Of a stretch of DNA of 64,000 nucleotides, positions 37,300 through 50,079 are shown one piece after another. The DNA lies in contig CM068316.1 in NCBI GenBank assembly GCA_034766995.1, positions 23,428,090 to 23,492,089 on the forward strand, given 5' to 3'. The position numbers and the translations under genes were made by a program. The notes under the pieces are model-generated. The model saw nothing but the letters and a program-made list of their open reading frames with translations, was not told where the DNA came from and made no database searches. The stretch comes from Acanthacorydalis orientalis (lineage: Eukaryota; Arthropoda; Insecta; Megaloptera; Corydalidae). Each line of letters starts with the position of its first letter. The stretch's first letter is position 1.

Positions 37300-38685
37300 A
37301 ATAAAAGTTCGAACTGACTCTTCTATTAAAAAATACGATTTTTCTAGACAATTTAAGTAAAACTATTAGTTATTTTAAAAATGTAATAGTTTATTTTTAT
37401 ATTTGTGATCTATTTAATACGTTTTCTGATATAATTTCGGCTTTTTGAATCAGCATTTTCATTTAGAATTGAAGTCTTTTTGCATCTGAGTATGACACAA
37501 GTATTATTATAATTTAATGTAATAGTAAAAAATAGACACAGCTAAAACCAAAAACAACCGAAATACCTGAACAACTCATTATTTATGTTATCGTTTATAA
37601 ACGCTGATTTTATTTTTTCAAATATTATTTTGTATCAAAATTACGTCAAAGAATGTTATACAAGTTTTACAATTTGAGAGGATGAAAAAATACTGCATTT
37701 TAAAACATATACACACTTCATAAACATGACTTGAAATCATTCATGAACCGATCAGTTATGTAACATTACATATTTTATATCTATATTGTTTCAGTATATA
37801 TAGTTTTTGAAATTCTACTAATATTTTAAAGTGAACATTCATTCTAGAAGTATATAAAATTATTGAATTATATATTTATTTGGTAAAATAAGATTTAATT
37901 TTAGCTGTGTAAGAAATATATATCTATTCAAGCCTGCAGTTTGGTTGGTTGGATCACAAATCACTAAACTGAAAAACGTTTCAAAATTATACCTTTTTTT
38001 TAAAAAAAACAACTCTTATAATTTAATTTTCAGCAGTATAATTGAATGTACAGTTTAATTTTTTGTTCCCTTAATTATATGCAATAAAACGTATTTTCTT
38101 TCTATGCACATATTTTTTTACATTAGTATTATTGTATAACCAATTTAAAATTATAAATATTGCATTAAAAATGTCTAAATACTTGCATTTTTTTAGCTTT
38201 CTCTTCTTTATAGATAAAATGATAATCATTTATTATTATTTTCAGCACCATTACCATATTTTGCAACAAATTTTTCTGGTTAATAATTCTTTTTTTAATA
38301 ATTAGTATTTTTAAATTACCTGAAGCTTATTTTTTATCATTACAATTACTATAAATTGTATGTTTGATTTACATTTTATAAGAAATGTACATGTACAATT
38401 TTTGTTGCTTATGTAAGTACAGTTCATTACACTATTCGATAAAATTTGAAACATTATTTGTTTAAGTGAATTGTTTGATTTATTTGAATAAAATGCATTA
38501 AGATAAACGTAAACTTACCCATATTTTTGTTTATGTGATAATTATCACCATTCAAACCCCAATTTTCTTCATTTTATATTTTTTCTTAACTAATTTTAAT
38601 TTTTACGAATTTAGAGGAATAATAAGTACAATTCAGTTAATATTTTAATATTTGTTATTAGTACTAAATTAAATAATCATTAAAA
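37300..38685. other. AT-rich non-coding stretch
   Basis: Nothing recognised. Confidence 0.5.
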
Positions 38686-38689
38686 GAGT

Positions 38690-39480
38690 GTTTTTAATTG
38701 AAAATGAATCTTTTTCCTGATTATTTTCTTCATTTGTCATATCTACTCGAAACAAGTTCCACACATCGACCATCATAAATTAGTCCCATGATCCCTGATA
38801 CCGTTTTTCCATGCCAGCTATGTTTTGATGGAACCTCTCTCCATATTTTTCATTAAGATCTCCTATGCTATCGTTGATCAAATCCAAATGGGAATGAAGA
38901 ACGTGCAACTTTAATTTTGCAGCTTTTGTCGAGATCCCATTACTTTCGGTTCGAAATTAAAATTTCTGCGTTGAATTTCGTGAGTCCTAAGTCTCGGATT
39001 AAATCGTTCAAATTTTTTTTTGATTCGGAAAGTGTGTATTTTTATTATTTTCGTCTTGTGAGTTTGGCTTTTTTGGATAAATGTGAAGTTTAGTTTCACT
39101 TGTTTCAGAGTGTTGCACTGGCACTGATAATATTTCAGAGTACAGAATTGTAACTCGGGAAGAAATAATGTCCGGATAATGAACATTATAATGATTCTTT
39201 GTTTTTTTTTAAAAAAATATAAGAGATTTGTCATACAAAAGATACAATCGTTTACGTGAATTTGTGGTTCCTGTTAAATTCTTGGAATACCAAATAACAA
39301 TTTGTTTTTCTCCTCGCTTCTCTAAAGTTGATCCACAAACGACATGTGGCACCCACGTTTTGTCCTATTTTGATATTTCTATACCAATATACTTTTCGTA
39401 CTCATTGGAAGACTTTGACGACTTCGTAATTGGATGTTTCACTTCATTCGGATTGATATAATAACCGCAAAGGTAACAAA
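38690..39480 (-). pseudogene. Pseudogene of a dispersed arthropod repeat protein
   Basis: Minus-strand translation with shifts gives YYINPNEVKHPITKSSKSS near the top, TWVPHVVCGSTLEKRGEKQI (about 39355-39295), NLTGTTNSRKRLYLLYD, VHYPDIISSRVTILYSEILS (about 39185-39125), IRDLGLTKFNAEILISNRK (about 39000-38945), and then, after a jump, LKLHVLHSHLDLINDSIGDL (about 38920-38865) and NEKYGERFHQNIAGMEKRYQ (38860-38803). This order (a Cys-containing KTWVPHV region, a YPDI region, an L-x-DLV-R-DL region, HSHLD, GERFHQ, MEKRYQG) belongs to a protein family repeated in many arthropod genomes that I know only as uncharacterised. The middle third of the usual protein is missing. No terminal repeats were seen. 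Confidence 0.65.
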
Positions 39481-39484
39481 AACA

Positions 39485-40630
39485 ATCTGGTGATTATAAA
39501 CAATTAAATTTAGAACGCGTAGCCATTTTTTTAAAATTTGTTTGACAATTTTAAACGTATTATTGCCCGCGTCAAGTGTAATAAGAAAACTAAAGCAAAA
39601 CGCATCAAACCAAATGAGATAACAACGTCTCTAACTGTGGATTCAAGAAACTGTTTTATAAAGTAGTTTAATTATGACTAAGTGTTGTCAAAAAACAAAT
39701 ACACAATCATAAAAGTCTAATTATAACATTGTAAATTTTACAAAAAGACATAGGTTTTGAAGGCTTGAAAAAATAAAAAATGTATGATAGGCCAGTACCT
39801 ACGACAAGGTCGTGTATTAATACAATTATTTTGACCAGTAGAAACTGAAAATATAAAAAAATCTTACACATTTTTTTGCCACACAGTGTTATCTACATTC
39901 TTTTAATGAAGCTTACATCAAATTGTTAAAAATCTAAAAGTGATCAGAGGCACTAGCACACTTTTTCATCACTATATGCATGACGTTTGATAGACGTAGT
40001 TCTAAACCAATTTTTTAAATATAAAATAACCAAATTTGAATCAACTTCTGTAAATTTGTTACTGAGTAATGCTAGTTACAAAAATAAAAAAAATGTTTTT
40101 GTACGATAGTCTATATTGCAATGAAAATCGATAGTAAAACGTTAACGAAGTAGATTTTATTCTATTATTGTTGTTTTTTTTTTAATTAAATAGAATTTAA
40201 AATATAACTTAGATATCCAGAAACAGTTTGAATACATTACAAAAAAAATCATTTGCAAAGGATATTCAATTTAATGTGCTTTGTGGAATATAAATATAAG
40301 AATATTGATTTAATATGACTGTAAAATGTGTTGATCTAATCAATACATAACAATTTTGTTTATAATTTAAAAAACAAAATTTTTGTTTGTAATTTAAAAA
40401 CAGATTTTTTGTTAGATATATTGATATAAATAATGTTAATCTCGTCGAGTTTATTAAAATATGTTGTTCACAAATTTGATAACTGAATGTAACTTTTAAA
40501 AATGTAATAATTGTCTTTTGAATAATCGAAATATTGAAATAAAGTGATAAATCATGCTGTAATTTCGACCCAGACAATTCAAAAGTGGTTTGCACGCGTT
40601 GACTTTACATAATCTAGACCTAAATGAGTG
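39485..40630. other. AT-rich non-coding stretch
   Basis: Nothing recognised. The minus-strand 109-codon frame at 40266-40595 is AT-driven. Confidence 0.45.
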
Positions 40631-40639
40631 TACGACAAA

Positions 40640-40857
40640 CATAAATTAAATTCCAGACCACCTGTTTATGAACGGATATCTCTCTGCGCGTGTTCGTTTA
40701 AATCCATTTGTCCCTTTTTCGGAATCGCGTCCCGTTCCAGACTGCTAACGCAGTATAGACGCACGCGCCTTTCTCCCTACCACCTCAACTTCACGGGAAC
40801 ATAAACAAAATGAGTGATTTGGCGAATGGTGGCCATCGTCATGGTTACAGGGGATAA
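40640..40857 (+). other. GC/CpG-richer patch with a good start codon (possible promoter/first exon)
   Basis: About 170 bp (40650-40800) is clearly richer in G+C and CpG than the flanking tens of kilobases. It ends in AACAAAATGAG, a favourable insect translation start context (ATG at 40810-40812). The frame reads MSDLANGGHRHGYRG and stops at TAA 40855-40857. If real, it would need to splice out before the stop, and no strong donor is evident. Speculative. Confidence 0.2.
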
Positions 40858-40859
40858 TA

Positions 40860-43800
40860 ATGATATAGCGCTTTTTCAGTTTATATCCCGTTTTGAAATT
40901 CTACGTTGTTTGTCTGTATAATAGTATGATTTTATTTTCACCATGACATTGTTTTTACATATAACATAACGAATAGAGAACAATAGTAATATAGTATTTT
41001 TTAAATTATTGTTTAATTTCTCATTCGATTAGAAAAAAACAATACGACGTCCTTTATGTCTAACGTGAATATTCTATAAAATTTGTTTTAGTGTAATGTA
41101 TGACAAAAACTAGTGTTTCTATAAAGTACATTGGGTATTAAATTTATAACTACTTTCTATTTGTTTCTTATGTTTATTTATATTTTGATTTTCATATAAA
41201 AACATTCATAATTGATTTATATACGAACTATTAAAAAAATTGTGCACTAGCACATTTCTCTTGAATGATTCGAACTATTAAGATGAAACTAAAAATTTAG
41301 AAAGTATCTACTTGAAAATGGTGTATTTCTTTTAACATTATTGCTGCCCTAATCGATATATTTTTGCTAATGTCTAACAATTTTATTCATTTAATCAGCG
41401 AAGAAATTTGATTTTTCTTCCTCCAACCAATCTATTATGAGCGTGTTAACTTCGTAAGATTGTGAGTCAGCTTTTAAATTTATGCATGAAATTTATTATT
41501 AAGAAGCTATCTTTTCTAAAGATTTCGGTCATTTAGTTTGCTTTAATTGAAATCTGAATGCAATTGGACTAGTAATTTATATTATTTGAATCTGTTAAAG
41601 TCTGACGATAAGTGTTTTAGTGTACCAAATCGAGACTTAGTCCTATTTCAGGATAACTATATAATACACCAAAGCTACTTTTTCAGTACATTTATAGCTG
41701 AAAATATAATAAAAAATACATAATCACTACTATTTATAAATATTGGATTATAAGACGATAAAAAATGTTTAAATACTTACAAAGATAAAACTTCATCGGA
41801 AAAAATCAACATCATTTAAAATCCTATTCAAGCTCTTAAAATAGAATGGGCGTCGATATTGACGTTATCAGAACTTAATTAAACAACAAAAGAAATTGAT
41901 TTGTAAGAAATTAAACTGTGAAATTTGTAAATATAAACCTTTCAAACAGAATAATTGTCTAGGAAATATAATATTTTTATATTTAACCAAATACAAGTTA
42001 ATTCATAATTGACTGTATAAAATTTAGAAATAGATTTTTTGTTTGATATATTGTTATAAAAAATACAATGTAAGTAAACAAAGAAAAAATTTAAATAATA
42101 GCTACAAACATGATACCTTTAAGTAAAATGTTATATTAAATTTCTGTTGTTTGATTTTTACCTTAGTTTATAATATATTTTATCATTTAATATGATAATA
42201 CTATTTTATTTTTTATTAAATTTAATGTTGTTTGTAATATGTAAAAAATGCATGACAACAATTAATTAATTTAAAAGTTTATTAATAGAAAATTACCTTT
42301 AAATTATACAGTATTTGTAAAAAGAAATTAATTGTATATTGAACGCTTTACGTTTTGTCATATATTAATTAATGAAATATACTCAGTTTAATTTAGAACT
42401 GATGGGAAGCAATTGGAAATCATAAAAACCATTAAAGAGAAAACTCTATTTTATATCAATTAGGACATTTAAATTGTTTAAATTATATTAATATTGTGCT
42501 AAAAACAAATATAAAAATTTATAATTGTATATAAAAATGATCTCTTGATTTCTTTATTATTTATTTGAAATTTCCTTTATGTAAACATTTCAACTGTTAC
42601 TTTGTATAAACATTTTTTATTTACTTGTACATTAACACAAGAATATTATATGATGTTTATCAGCAAGTATGCATTTGTATAATTCTGTTAAATTAAAATG
42701 TTGCCTTATATTTAAATTAATGTACTCTTACTTCTCTAACAAATTAATATATATAAAAATGTGTTGAAAATTATTGATTTTCAATACGATTAGAGGTAAA
42801 ATCTTCGAAAACATTTTTTTCAAAGTTTATTTCTTAAAAGGTAAATCTTGAAGAGATTAAATTCTTCGAACGATTATTATTCAAAAGAGATTTCTTAAAA
42901 AATAAGTATTCAAAAGCTAACTTAATTAAATAAAAGGATTCATTAAAGAATTTTAATTTATAAAATTGTATTTTTGAAAAAATGTCCTTCTAAACATTAT
43001 TTATTGAAGAATTGTATTCGAAAAAACTTTTTTATAAATACTTATCTCTAATAATCAAAAGAAAATCAAATTTATAAAATATATAGCTAATGAAAAATAT
43101 TCTCCTCTATTTATACTTTTTTTATCTCCTCCTAATAGAAAAATTAAGGTTTTGTATTGAAAAAAAATAAATGTGATTTTATCATCCATTTCTCGAAGCA
43201 TTTACTGTTAAGATGTTTTTGCAGAAAGGAAAATAAATGAAAATTATATTATTTAAGAAACGATGTATATGATATATGTGGTATTAGGTTTCATTAAAAG
43301 TAATATATTTTTTGGATTGTTATTCTTGATGAATTGTGAGACTCCTTATACTGAAGAAATAGGACTGTATGATTATCATCCAAAGACAATTACATTCCAA
43401 ATTAACTTTTAATTGGCCAAGTGGATTAAAATAAGTTTGTCTTACTTAATTAATTTGATGAAAACAATAAATGTGAAATATTTTCATATATTTACTATAT
43501 TTTTTACTAAAAGAAAAAGTTTCTAATTTTTGAAAAATTCAAAATCTGTATTTCAGTTAACTCTAATTATATTCTTTCTACTAATTCTATAAAAGCCTAC
43601 TGTTTTGTCGATATTCTGCTCTAAATGTTATTGTTAAATTGATACTTACGTGAATAAAGGAGATAATAACTCGATATATACCGTTTTATACTGAAAATTC
43701 ATGTAGGAGTGTACATGTGTATCGTCTTATAATGTAACTTCATGTAGGAGTGATTGAACCTAGATCCTTTTTTATTGTCAAAAAAAAAACGATAATACTT

Positions 43801-44580
43801 AAGGAATTTGATTGAAGTTGGTTTGTAATTTATCTCACTAATAAAATTACATTAATTTTGAATAAGTATTTTAATTTGTTCATATCAAGTTTCAAAAACT
43901 GCAAAAAAGACTATCATTTACGGTAAATTTGATAGCTATTTTTTGAAACCAGTTACGGTCAACTTTTCCACAATAATCACGTATCCATGCAGTTTATGAT
44001 GTTTATGATGCAGGTTATGATGTTTATCTAGGACTGAGTGGAATTATTTGTGAAAGTAATACGATAAATATAAATTACTGCTAGTTTCAATTTTCACTAT
44101 TTTATTTTTCCTAGATACTATTTATTTGTATTTATAATTTTTCGTAGATTAATAAATATATTTTTCTTTAATATAAATATCACATGCATTGTTTGGTTGA
44201 CTAACTACATTAAGAATAAGAATTACTATAATAAAAAATATTTGTATATATTAAAAAGTTGTTTAAATTGAAACGATCCTCAAAAGTTCATTTTTGATTC
44301 GATTTTACAGTCACTTTACATATATAATCTTCTGGTTTTTAAAACGCTAAAATAACGAATATATTATAATATAAATATATATTTACAATAGACAATTAAA
44401 ATATTGACTCTAATTTTATGTTTTTGTGGTTAAGCTTTTTGGTAATTATGTTTTTTTATGGAACAAACTCCACTATGAATTTAAATATCATATATTAATA
44501 TTTAAAACCAATTTCAATATTTAACATAAAAATTATTACTTGTTTTATAAATGAGTGCAATCATATGGAATTTCTGTTTA
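40860..44580. other. AT-rich non-coding stretch
   Basis: No coding or mobile sequence was recognised. The 14-mer TTCATGTAGGAGTG occurs twice at about 43698 and 43739. Confidence 0.5.
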
Positions 44581-44585
44581 GGATA

Positions 44586-44651
44586 TACACACATACTCAC
44601 ACACATATACATATATATATATATATACACATACATATATTAATTATTATT

Positions 44652-44688
<37 letters not shown>

Positions 44689-44689
44689 A

Positions 44690-44749
<60 letters not shown>

Positions 44750-44779
44750 GTATATATATATATGTATTATATATATATG

Positions 44780-44811
<32 letters not shown>

Positions 44812-44817
44812 TATATA
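44586..44817. repeat. (CA)n then (TA)n/(TATG)n microsatellite
   Basis: More than 200 bp of TA with periodic TATG interruptions; the 85-codon frame over it is low complexity. Confidence 0.97.
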
Positions 44818-45369
44818 ACTGATTTACGCGTTTTAAATATTTTCCAATACTGTAATTAAATACAAAAAACTCAATAATAAAACATGTTTGTTACACATGA
44901 TCAAATCTAATCAATAATTTATTTTTTATACTAATGCAGTTATATTTCATAAACGTGTATCTGATATTATATTTCAATTATATAGAAATTTCAAAACGTA
45001 GAACACATGAAATTCATTAAAATTGATTAATTTTTAATTATGTTTTTGGAATAATTTTTTAATTAAGATTTAATGTTGTTTTTGTGTGTTTAAAAACATA
45101 TTAATTATAAATTATCCAATAATACAATGAAGTCTCTATATAAAATGAAAATATTTGTGTACCTTGAAAAATTATTTACAATGAATTGGATATTTTGTAT
45201 ATATTTTGTGATTAATATATTCATATACAATATTTTTTTAATAATTATGGGGCTTTTCTCACTACTCGATATGCTCTCACCCCTCCCCCTCCACATACGG
45301 GGAGAGGTAATCGTCCCCCGCTCGCTCTCCTCTAACAAATAATAAAAATTAACAAATTATTCTGAATTA

Positions 45370-45789
45370 GGACGTCCAACTAATGCCTTCAGTTGGTCCT
45401 TATGAACTGAATAAGGACGTCCGCGACCTTCTTCATCTTCAAAGCTCTCGTCCCCACCACCAAATTTTTGGAACCACCAATGCACCGTACGTTTCTTAAC
45501 AGTATCCACACCAAATCATCATTTAATTTACGAGTAGTTCCTGCTACTTTACCACCCGTTTTGAACTCATACAAATATTTTTCTCTCATTTACTTCTTTT
45601 CCATCTTTACATTAATATCCTAATTTGAAGTAAAATTAATAATAAGCCCAAAGTTGATATTATCAAAATACCGACCAAAAAATGCACTTTAAAATGATAT
45701 TAACATGACCATGATGAAATAACACTTTCATTAAAAAAAATATGGTTAGAATTCAGAAAACAAAAACTGCAATTATGTTCCTACCAACG
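45370..45789 (-). mobile_element. mariner 5' end with transposase N-terminal domain
   Basis: Read on the minus strand, the element begins CGTTGGTAGGAACATAATTG at 45789, with TA at 45790-45791. It shares its whole leader with the element starting at 58281. The gene start is ATG 45604-45602 (MEKK, then TAA at 45592-45590 where the sister copy has CAA), continuing MREKYLYEFKTGGKVAGTTR and KLNDD. After a frame change it reads RTVHWWFQKFGGGDESFEDE and GRGRPYSVHKDQLKALV, which is the mariner helix-turn-helix pair and linker. Everything downstream of about 45370, including the catalytic domain and right end, is missing. A low-complexity CCCCT-rich patch lies at 45280-45335. Confidence 0.85.
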
Positions 45790-46054
45790 TAATATATAGA
45801 ATTTATGGGGAAACTATATCGATGACATTCAACGCTATTTCTGTTAAAGTAACATTAGAAAGTCTTCGCACGTTTGAGAAAATACATTTACATTAGATAA
45901 AGTTAAATACATTTACGTTAACCAATGCGCATATACAAAACTGTAACACTATTTCGTTAATGTTTTATCTAATTTTGATTGAAATAACAGTTATTATCCA
46001 GCGTTTATTATTTGATTTTAGATAAAAAATATTAAAATGAACATGGAGGTATTA

Positions 46055-48470
46055 TTTTTAATAATTTAGAGTTCCTTGATAACATTTTTTTCAGAAAATT
46101 CGTATGAAAATCAACCAGAAAAGAGAAAAATTCTTAAACTTCGTTAAATTTTAGATTTTCGTTAAATCAACTTTTTTGGAATAAAAATATTGTCGAGTTA
46201 ATTAGTTAGTTATTGGGGATTTAGAGCGCATAGACAATTGAGGTCATTAGTACCCGAAAATATTGTCGACATTTATCAGAAATTAATATTTAAATTTAGT
46301 CTTCCATGGTTAGTATAACTTGTACATGCGAAATGTCTTTCAAAAAATATTTCACGTGATAGTACATTTTCATATGTGTTTCTATTAACTTTTTTTTTTG
46401 TTTTGTTCCGTAATAAACTCCAACATTCAATTCATGTTTATAGAGAATGTCTACGTTATGCGAAATCATTTTATAGTCGTAAACACTAACTACATTTCCG
46501 TATCCATTATACGGCAAATTTATCAGTGCTGTATTTTGTGAAACACGGTTGAAAAACTTACTTTATTGTGCGTTGACGATAAAGATTTTTTTCTAGAATT
46601 GGAAAAATTACTGTTAATGCATTAACTGCATTATGTTGTTTTCTGCACATGTGTAAAACTTGTATTCACGCACTTTCCCTTAAAATAACGTAAAGGTTAT
46701 CAAATATTTACCATACGATTTAAAGTTAGAGCAAATAACAAACCAAATTTTATAAGCTGTTTCTATATCTTTAGTGGTTTTTCATGAAGTTCTTTTGAAA
46801 AATTTCTATGAAATAATCCAGAGGAGAGAAGTATTAGCGAATTATTCTAATAAATTATCATTTTTGAAACAAACATATTACTGACACTCATAAAAAGTTA
46901 ATATTCAATTTTAATTTACCATAGTTATTAGAATTTATTAGTATTTACTATTTTTAAAATAATATTTCATGTAATATTGCGATTTCAATATTTTGAAAAC
47001 ATTTGTTTACTACGACTGGACTACGAACTTTAGCTTTCTCCTATGTTTAGAGAGAAATTAATTTGTTACGTTATGCAAAATCACATTATAATAATAAACG
47101 AATCATATTACCATGCGTTTGACGATAAATTTTACATTAGATTTTTGTCTATTTAGAGCTTTTTATTGAAGTTAATTTAAAAAATCGGTAAAAAAATAAA
47201 TAAAAAAAACTAATATCTAAGAAAAAAAACTAACGGTTAGAATTTTTTTTGATGATTTAGTGCTTTTTCGAGAAGTCTTTTTGAAAAATTCACATATAAT
47301 CGAATCATTATAAAGAAAAAGTAAAAATGTAATGAGTACTATGTTAACAAGTTTTATTCTAAAGTGACAAAAGAGCATATAATTCACGTTCTTAATTTTT
47401 GGCCAAAGAGAGATAAGGATAATCTGTAAAGTATAGATTTATTTTTTATATGAGACTGTTTCTTATTTATAGAATAGAGTAGTGGTAAATATGAAATTGA
47501 AGATAAATATGAAGAGAAAGAACAATTTCTAGAGAAAATCGAGGAATATTTTAGAAATTTTACAAGATTTAAAAACTTTTAAGTGATCAGGAGTGTTTTA
47601 TAGATTCTAGTGTTTGTTGAATTTGTTTACTGTTAAACTTCCAATAATATTAAAATTTCTATTTTATTGTGGATGACTGTAGAAACTAATCATCGTCGCT
47701 TGACTATTAATCTTGTATTTTTTGCATATTCGCTTATTATCATCATAAGTAAAATTAATAGTAACAGAAACATAATCTATAAGCGTAAGAATATTTCATA
47801 TTAAATTATGCGTTTCAAGACTAGAAGCTGCAAAAAATTTATCCGTACTTAATAAACACAGACAAAAATCATTTTCACGAAGTAAATTAATATTAGAACT
47901 CTTTATCTAAAGACATTAAAAACACGAACAATTTCAAAGAAATGGAGTTGGGACTGAAATTCAAAAAAAAACATGTGTAATATAAAAACTAAATTTGAAA
48001 TGGAAATTTCGATCAACAAATTCAACTGTCTATACAAAATGAGGAAATACGACAGCGAATAATATATAAGATATGCAACAGCAAGAAATAATTAAATATT
48101 TTACCAAGTTTCGTTCGTTATCGCAATTAAAATGCTTAAAAAATTAACTAAACGTGATTAATGAACAATTGTTTAAATTAAAATATTGTCGATATTCATC
48201 AAAAGTTAATGAATTTAAATTCAAATTGTTATGTTTAGTAAATCTTGTTTGTGCATAATGTACTTATAAGAATTTATGTAACACTCCGATTTCAATACTT
48301 TGGATTTTTCTGTTTTAAATCTTAAGACCTGAATTGACAAGAAAATGTCTATTATGTTATGTAAAATTACTGTACGAGTAGAAACTTTAATTACATCACC
48401 GTATCCATTTTACAGGAAATGTAAAATTACTGTATTTTGTGAAATATTATTCAAAAAATATCTCTTACTG
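46055..48470 (+). repeat. Old, diverged repeat family of unknown type (at least three copies)
   Basis: Three segments align by eye in the same order and orientation: copy A about 46060-46560, copy B about 46765-47150 and copy C about 48180-48460 (second half only); an extra partial first-half copy lies at about 47250-47310. The first half contains GAAG(T)TCTTTTTGAAAAATTC-like sequence. The second half starts AATATTGTCGA(C/T)ATT.ATCA and contains GTTATGCGAAATCA / GTTATGCAAAATCA / GTTATGTAAAATTA, CCGTATCCATT and TGTATTTTGTGAAA. No long frame, terminal repeats or transposase similarity was seen. Confidence 0.75.
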
Positions 48471-48805
48471 AACTAGTTGGTTTCCCATTTTGTCAAGAAA
48501 ATAGTTTATTTAACTTGGATATCCTTTTTTTATTAAAACTGTCTATTTATATCAACCTAAATCGAGTTGTTAAATAAAAATTTTACATACTAAAGCAGAC
48601 AATTCAGAATGCATTTAATTGATTTTAATAGCTCCATTTGCTTAAGTTACGCTGTTAAGTTTACACATTCTTTCCCTTACCTCTCCTTTTGTTTATAGGG
48701 ATTACCTAAAAATTAAAATAAACCTAACATAAATGAGGGCATATAGAAAGTTTTCGAAAAGATAGTGTTCTTCATCAAAACTGTAAATAATATTTATAAC
48801 AATAA

Positions 48806-48810
<5 letters not shown>

Positions 48811-48839
<29 letters not shown>
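48811..48839. repeat. (TA)n microsatellite
   Basis: TA run directly left of the MITE. Confidence 0.95.
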
Positions 48840-48841
<2 letters not shown>

Positions 48842-48842
<1 letters not shown>

Positions 48843-49045
48843 GGATGATTCAATTTAGGGGCCACATGGAAATATTGGAAAAGGGCGCAGAGGTTAAGAA
48901 AAGTCATGTTATTTTTTATTTAGTATTTTAGTTCAATTCAATAGTAAAATACAATTAAACTAAAATATTAAATGGGGAATAACATGTTATTTTTTTAATT
49001 TTTGATTTTTTTTAATACTTTTGTGTGCAAGCTTAAGTTGAATCG

Positions 49046-49049
<4 letters not shown>
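48842..49049. mobile_element. MITE (non-autonomous TIR element) in a TA microsatellite
   Basis: GATTCAATTTA (48847-48857) and TAAGTTGAATC (49034-49044) are inverted repeats with one mismatch. Further inside, CATGTTATTTTTTATTTAGT (about 48905) and its neighbours are mirrored by TAAATGGGGAATAACATGTT (about 48969), so most of the element folds back. TA runs flank both sides. The inner sequence is shared with the 3' flank of the transposase remnant at about 22306-22365, and the left end with 20510-20520, suggesting mobilisation by that family. Confidence 0.75.
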
Positions 49050-49086
<37 letters not shown>

Positions 49087-50075
49087 CAACATTTTCATTT
49101 GTCAACAATATATTATACATTTTAGTGCAAAAAATAATTAAATTTACTTCACTGCAATAATATATTTTTATTTTAATACTAATATTATAGACATTGTACG
49201 TGAATATTCTATAAATTAAATTCATTTTCTAGACAATGACCTATATTATTACTCAATACACAAAAAACCATATTATTTCTCAATACTTACACAATAATCA
49301 CTACACTTGTACAAAAAGTTGTAACTATTATAGCTGGGACACGAGATAGACAGCTGGTAAGTTTGTAAAAACTTTATTGAATTTGTAATAACTATGTAAT
49401 CTTCTCTTAATATCATTTATCTTTAAATTCAGTGTTTTAAAGTTAATTCATCCATTAATAATTTTGTAAATGTATACGGTTATCATAGAATGAACTTTTA
49501 TTTTTTTTTTGAATAATTTTTATCGCTCAAGTACTGAAAATCATAAAAAATAAAATTTATTTATTATTGTTTTTGGGTCTTCTAAACAAATATAATATTA
49601 ATAGATTATTTTAATGTAACATAGTAGGTGTTATATTCGGACTCTAAGAGAATAAATAAATGCTTGAAAACATGAAAAACATGTTAACATGTAACTTTAC
49701 AACTTATAAATTTAATTTATTCAATATTAGGATTTTATTAAATGTTTATTTAATAAAAGTACGCTCTTGATTGAATCGACTTCAACAAATTGAACGATCA
49801 TATCATATAGCTGAATTCTCTCATGGCGGAAAGAACAATGTTCGAGATTCTAAAATGTACAAACAATCCAAGAAATATAATCAAATAATAATTGTGTTAA
49901 AGGACAGTGTAAATAAAGGAAACGGAAGACGCCAGTGTGCGTAGATCTTTTGCAAATTTCTTGAAGGTAATGGACAAGAAAGTGTAGTTATTAATTTACT
50001 TATGTTAATACATAATGATTACAATTAGTGAAAATTTCCGCACGTTCAGTATGCGTATGATTTATCGTTAGCATA
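49049..50075. other. (TA)n then AT-rich non-coding stretch
   Basis: TA run at 49049-49082; nothing else was recognised. Confidence 0.5.
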
Positions 50076-50079
50076 ATAT

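Noticed and set aside
36865..37351. Three overlapping minus-strand frames of 131-160 codons (Cys-Val-Ser-Leu repeats)
   Set aside because: They are translations of the (GACACACACACA)n minisatellite; a 12-bp period keeps all frames open.
44565..44822. 85-codon Ile/Tyr-rich frame
   Set aside because: Translation of TA/TATG microsatellite.
45105..45342. Overlapping frames on both strands at 45.1-45.3 kb
   Set aside because: Mutual shadows over an AT-rich stretch and a CCCCT-rich patch, with no domain.
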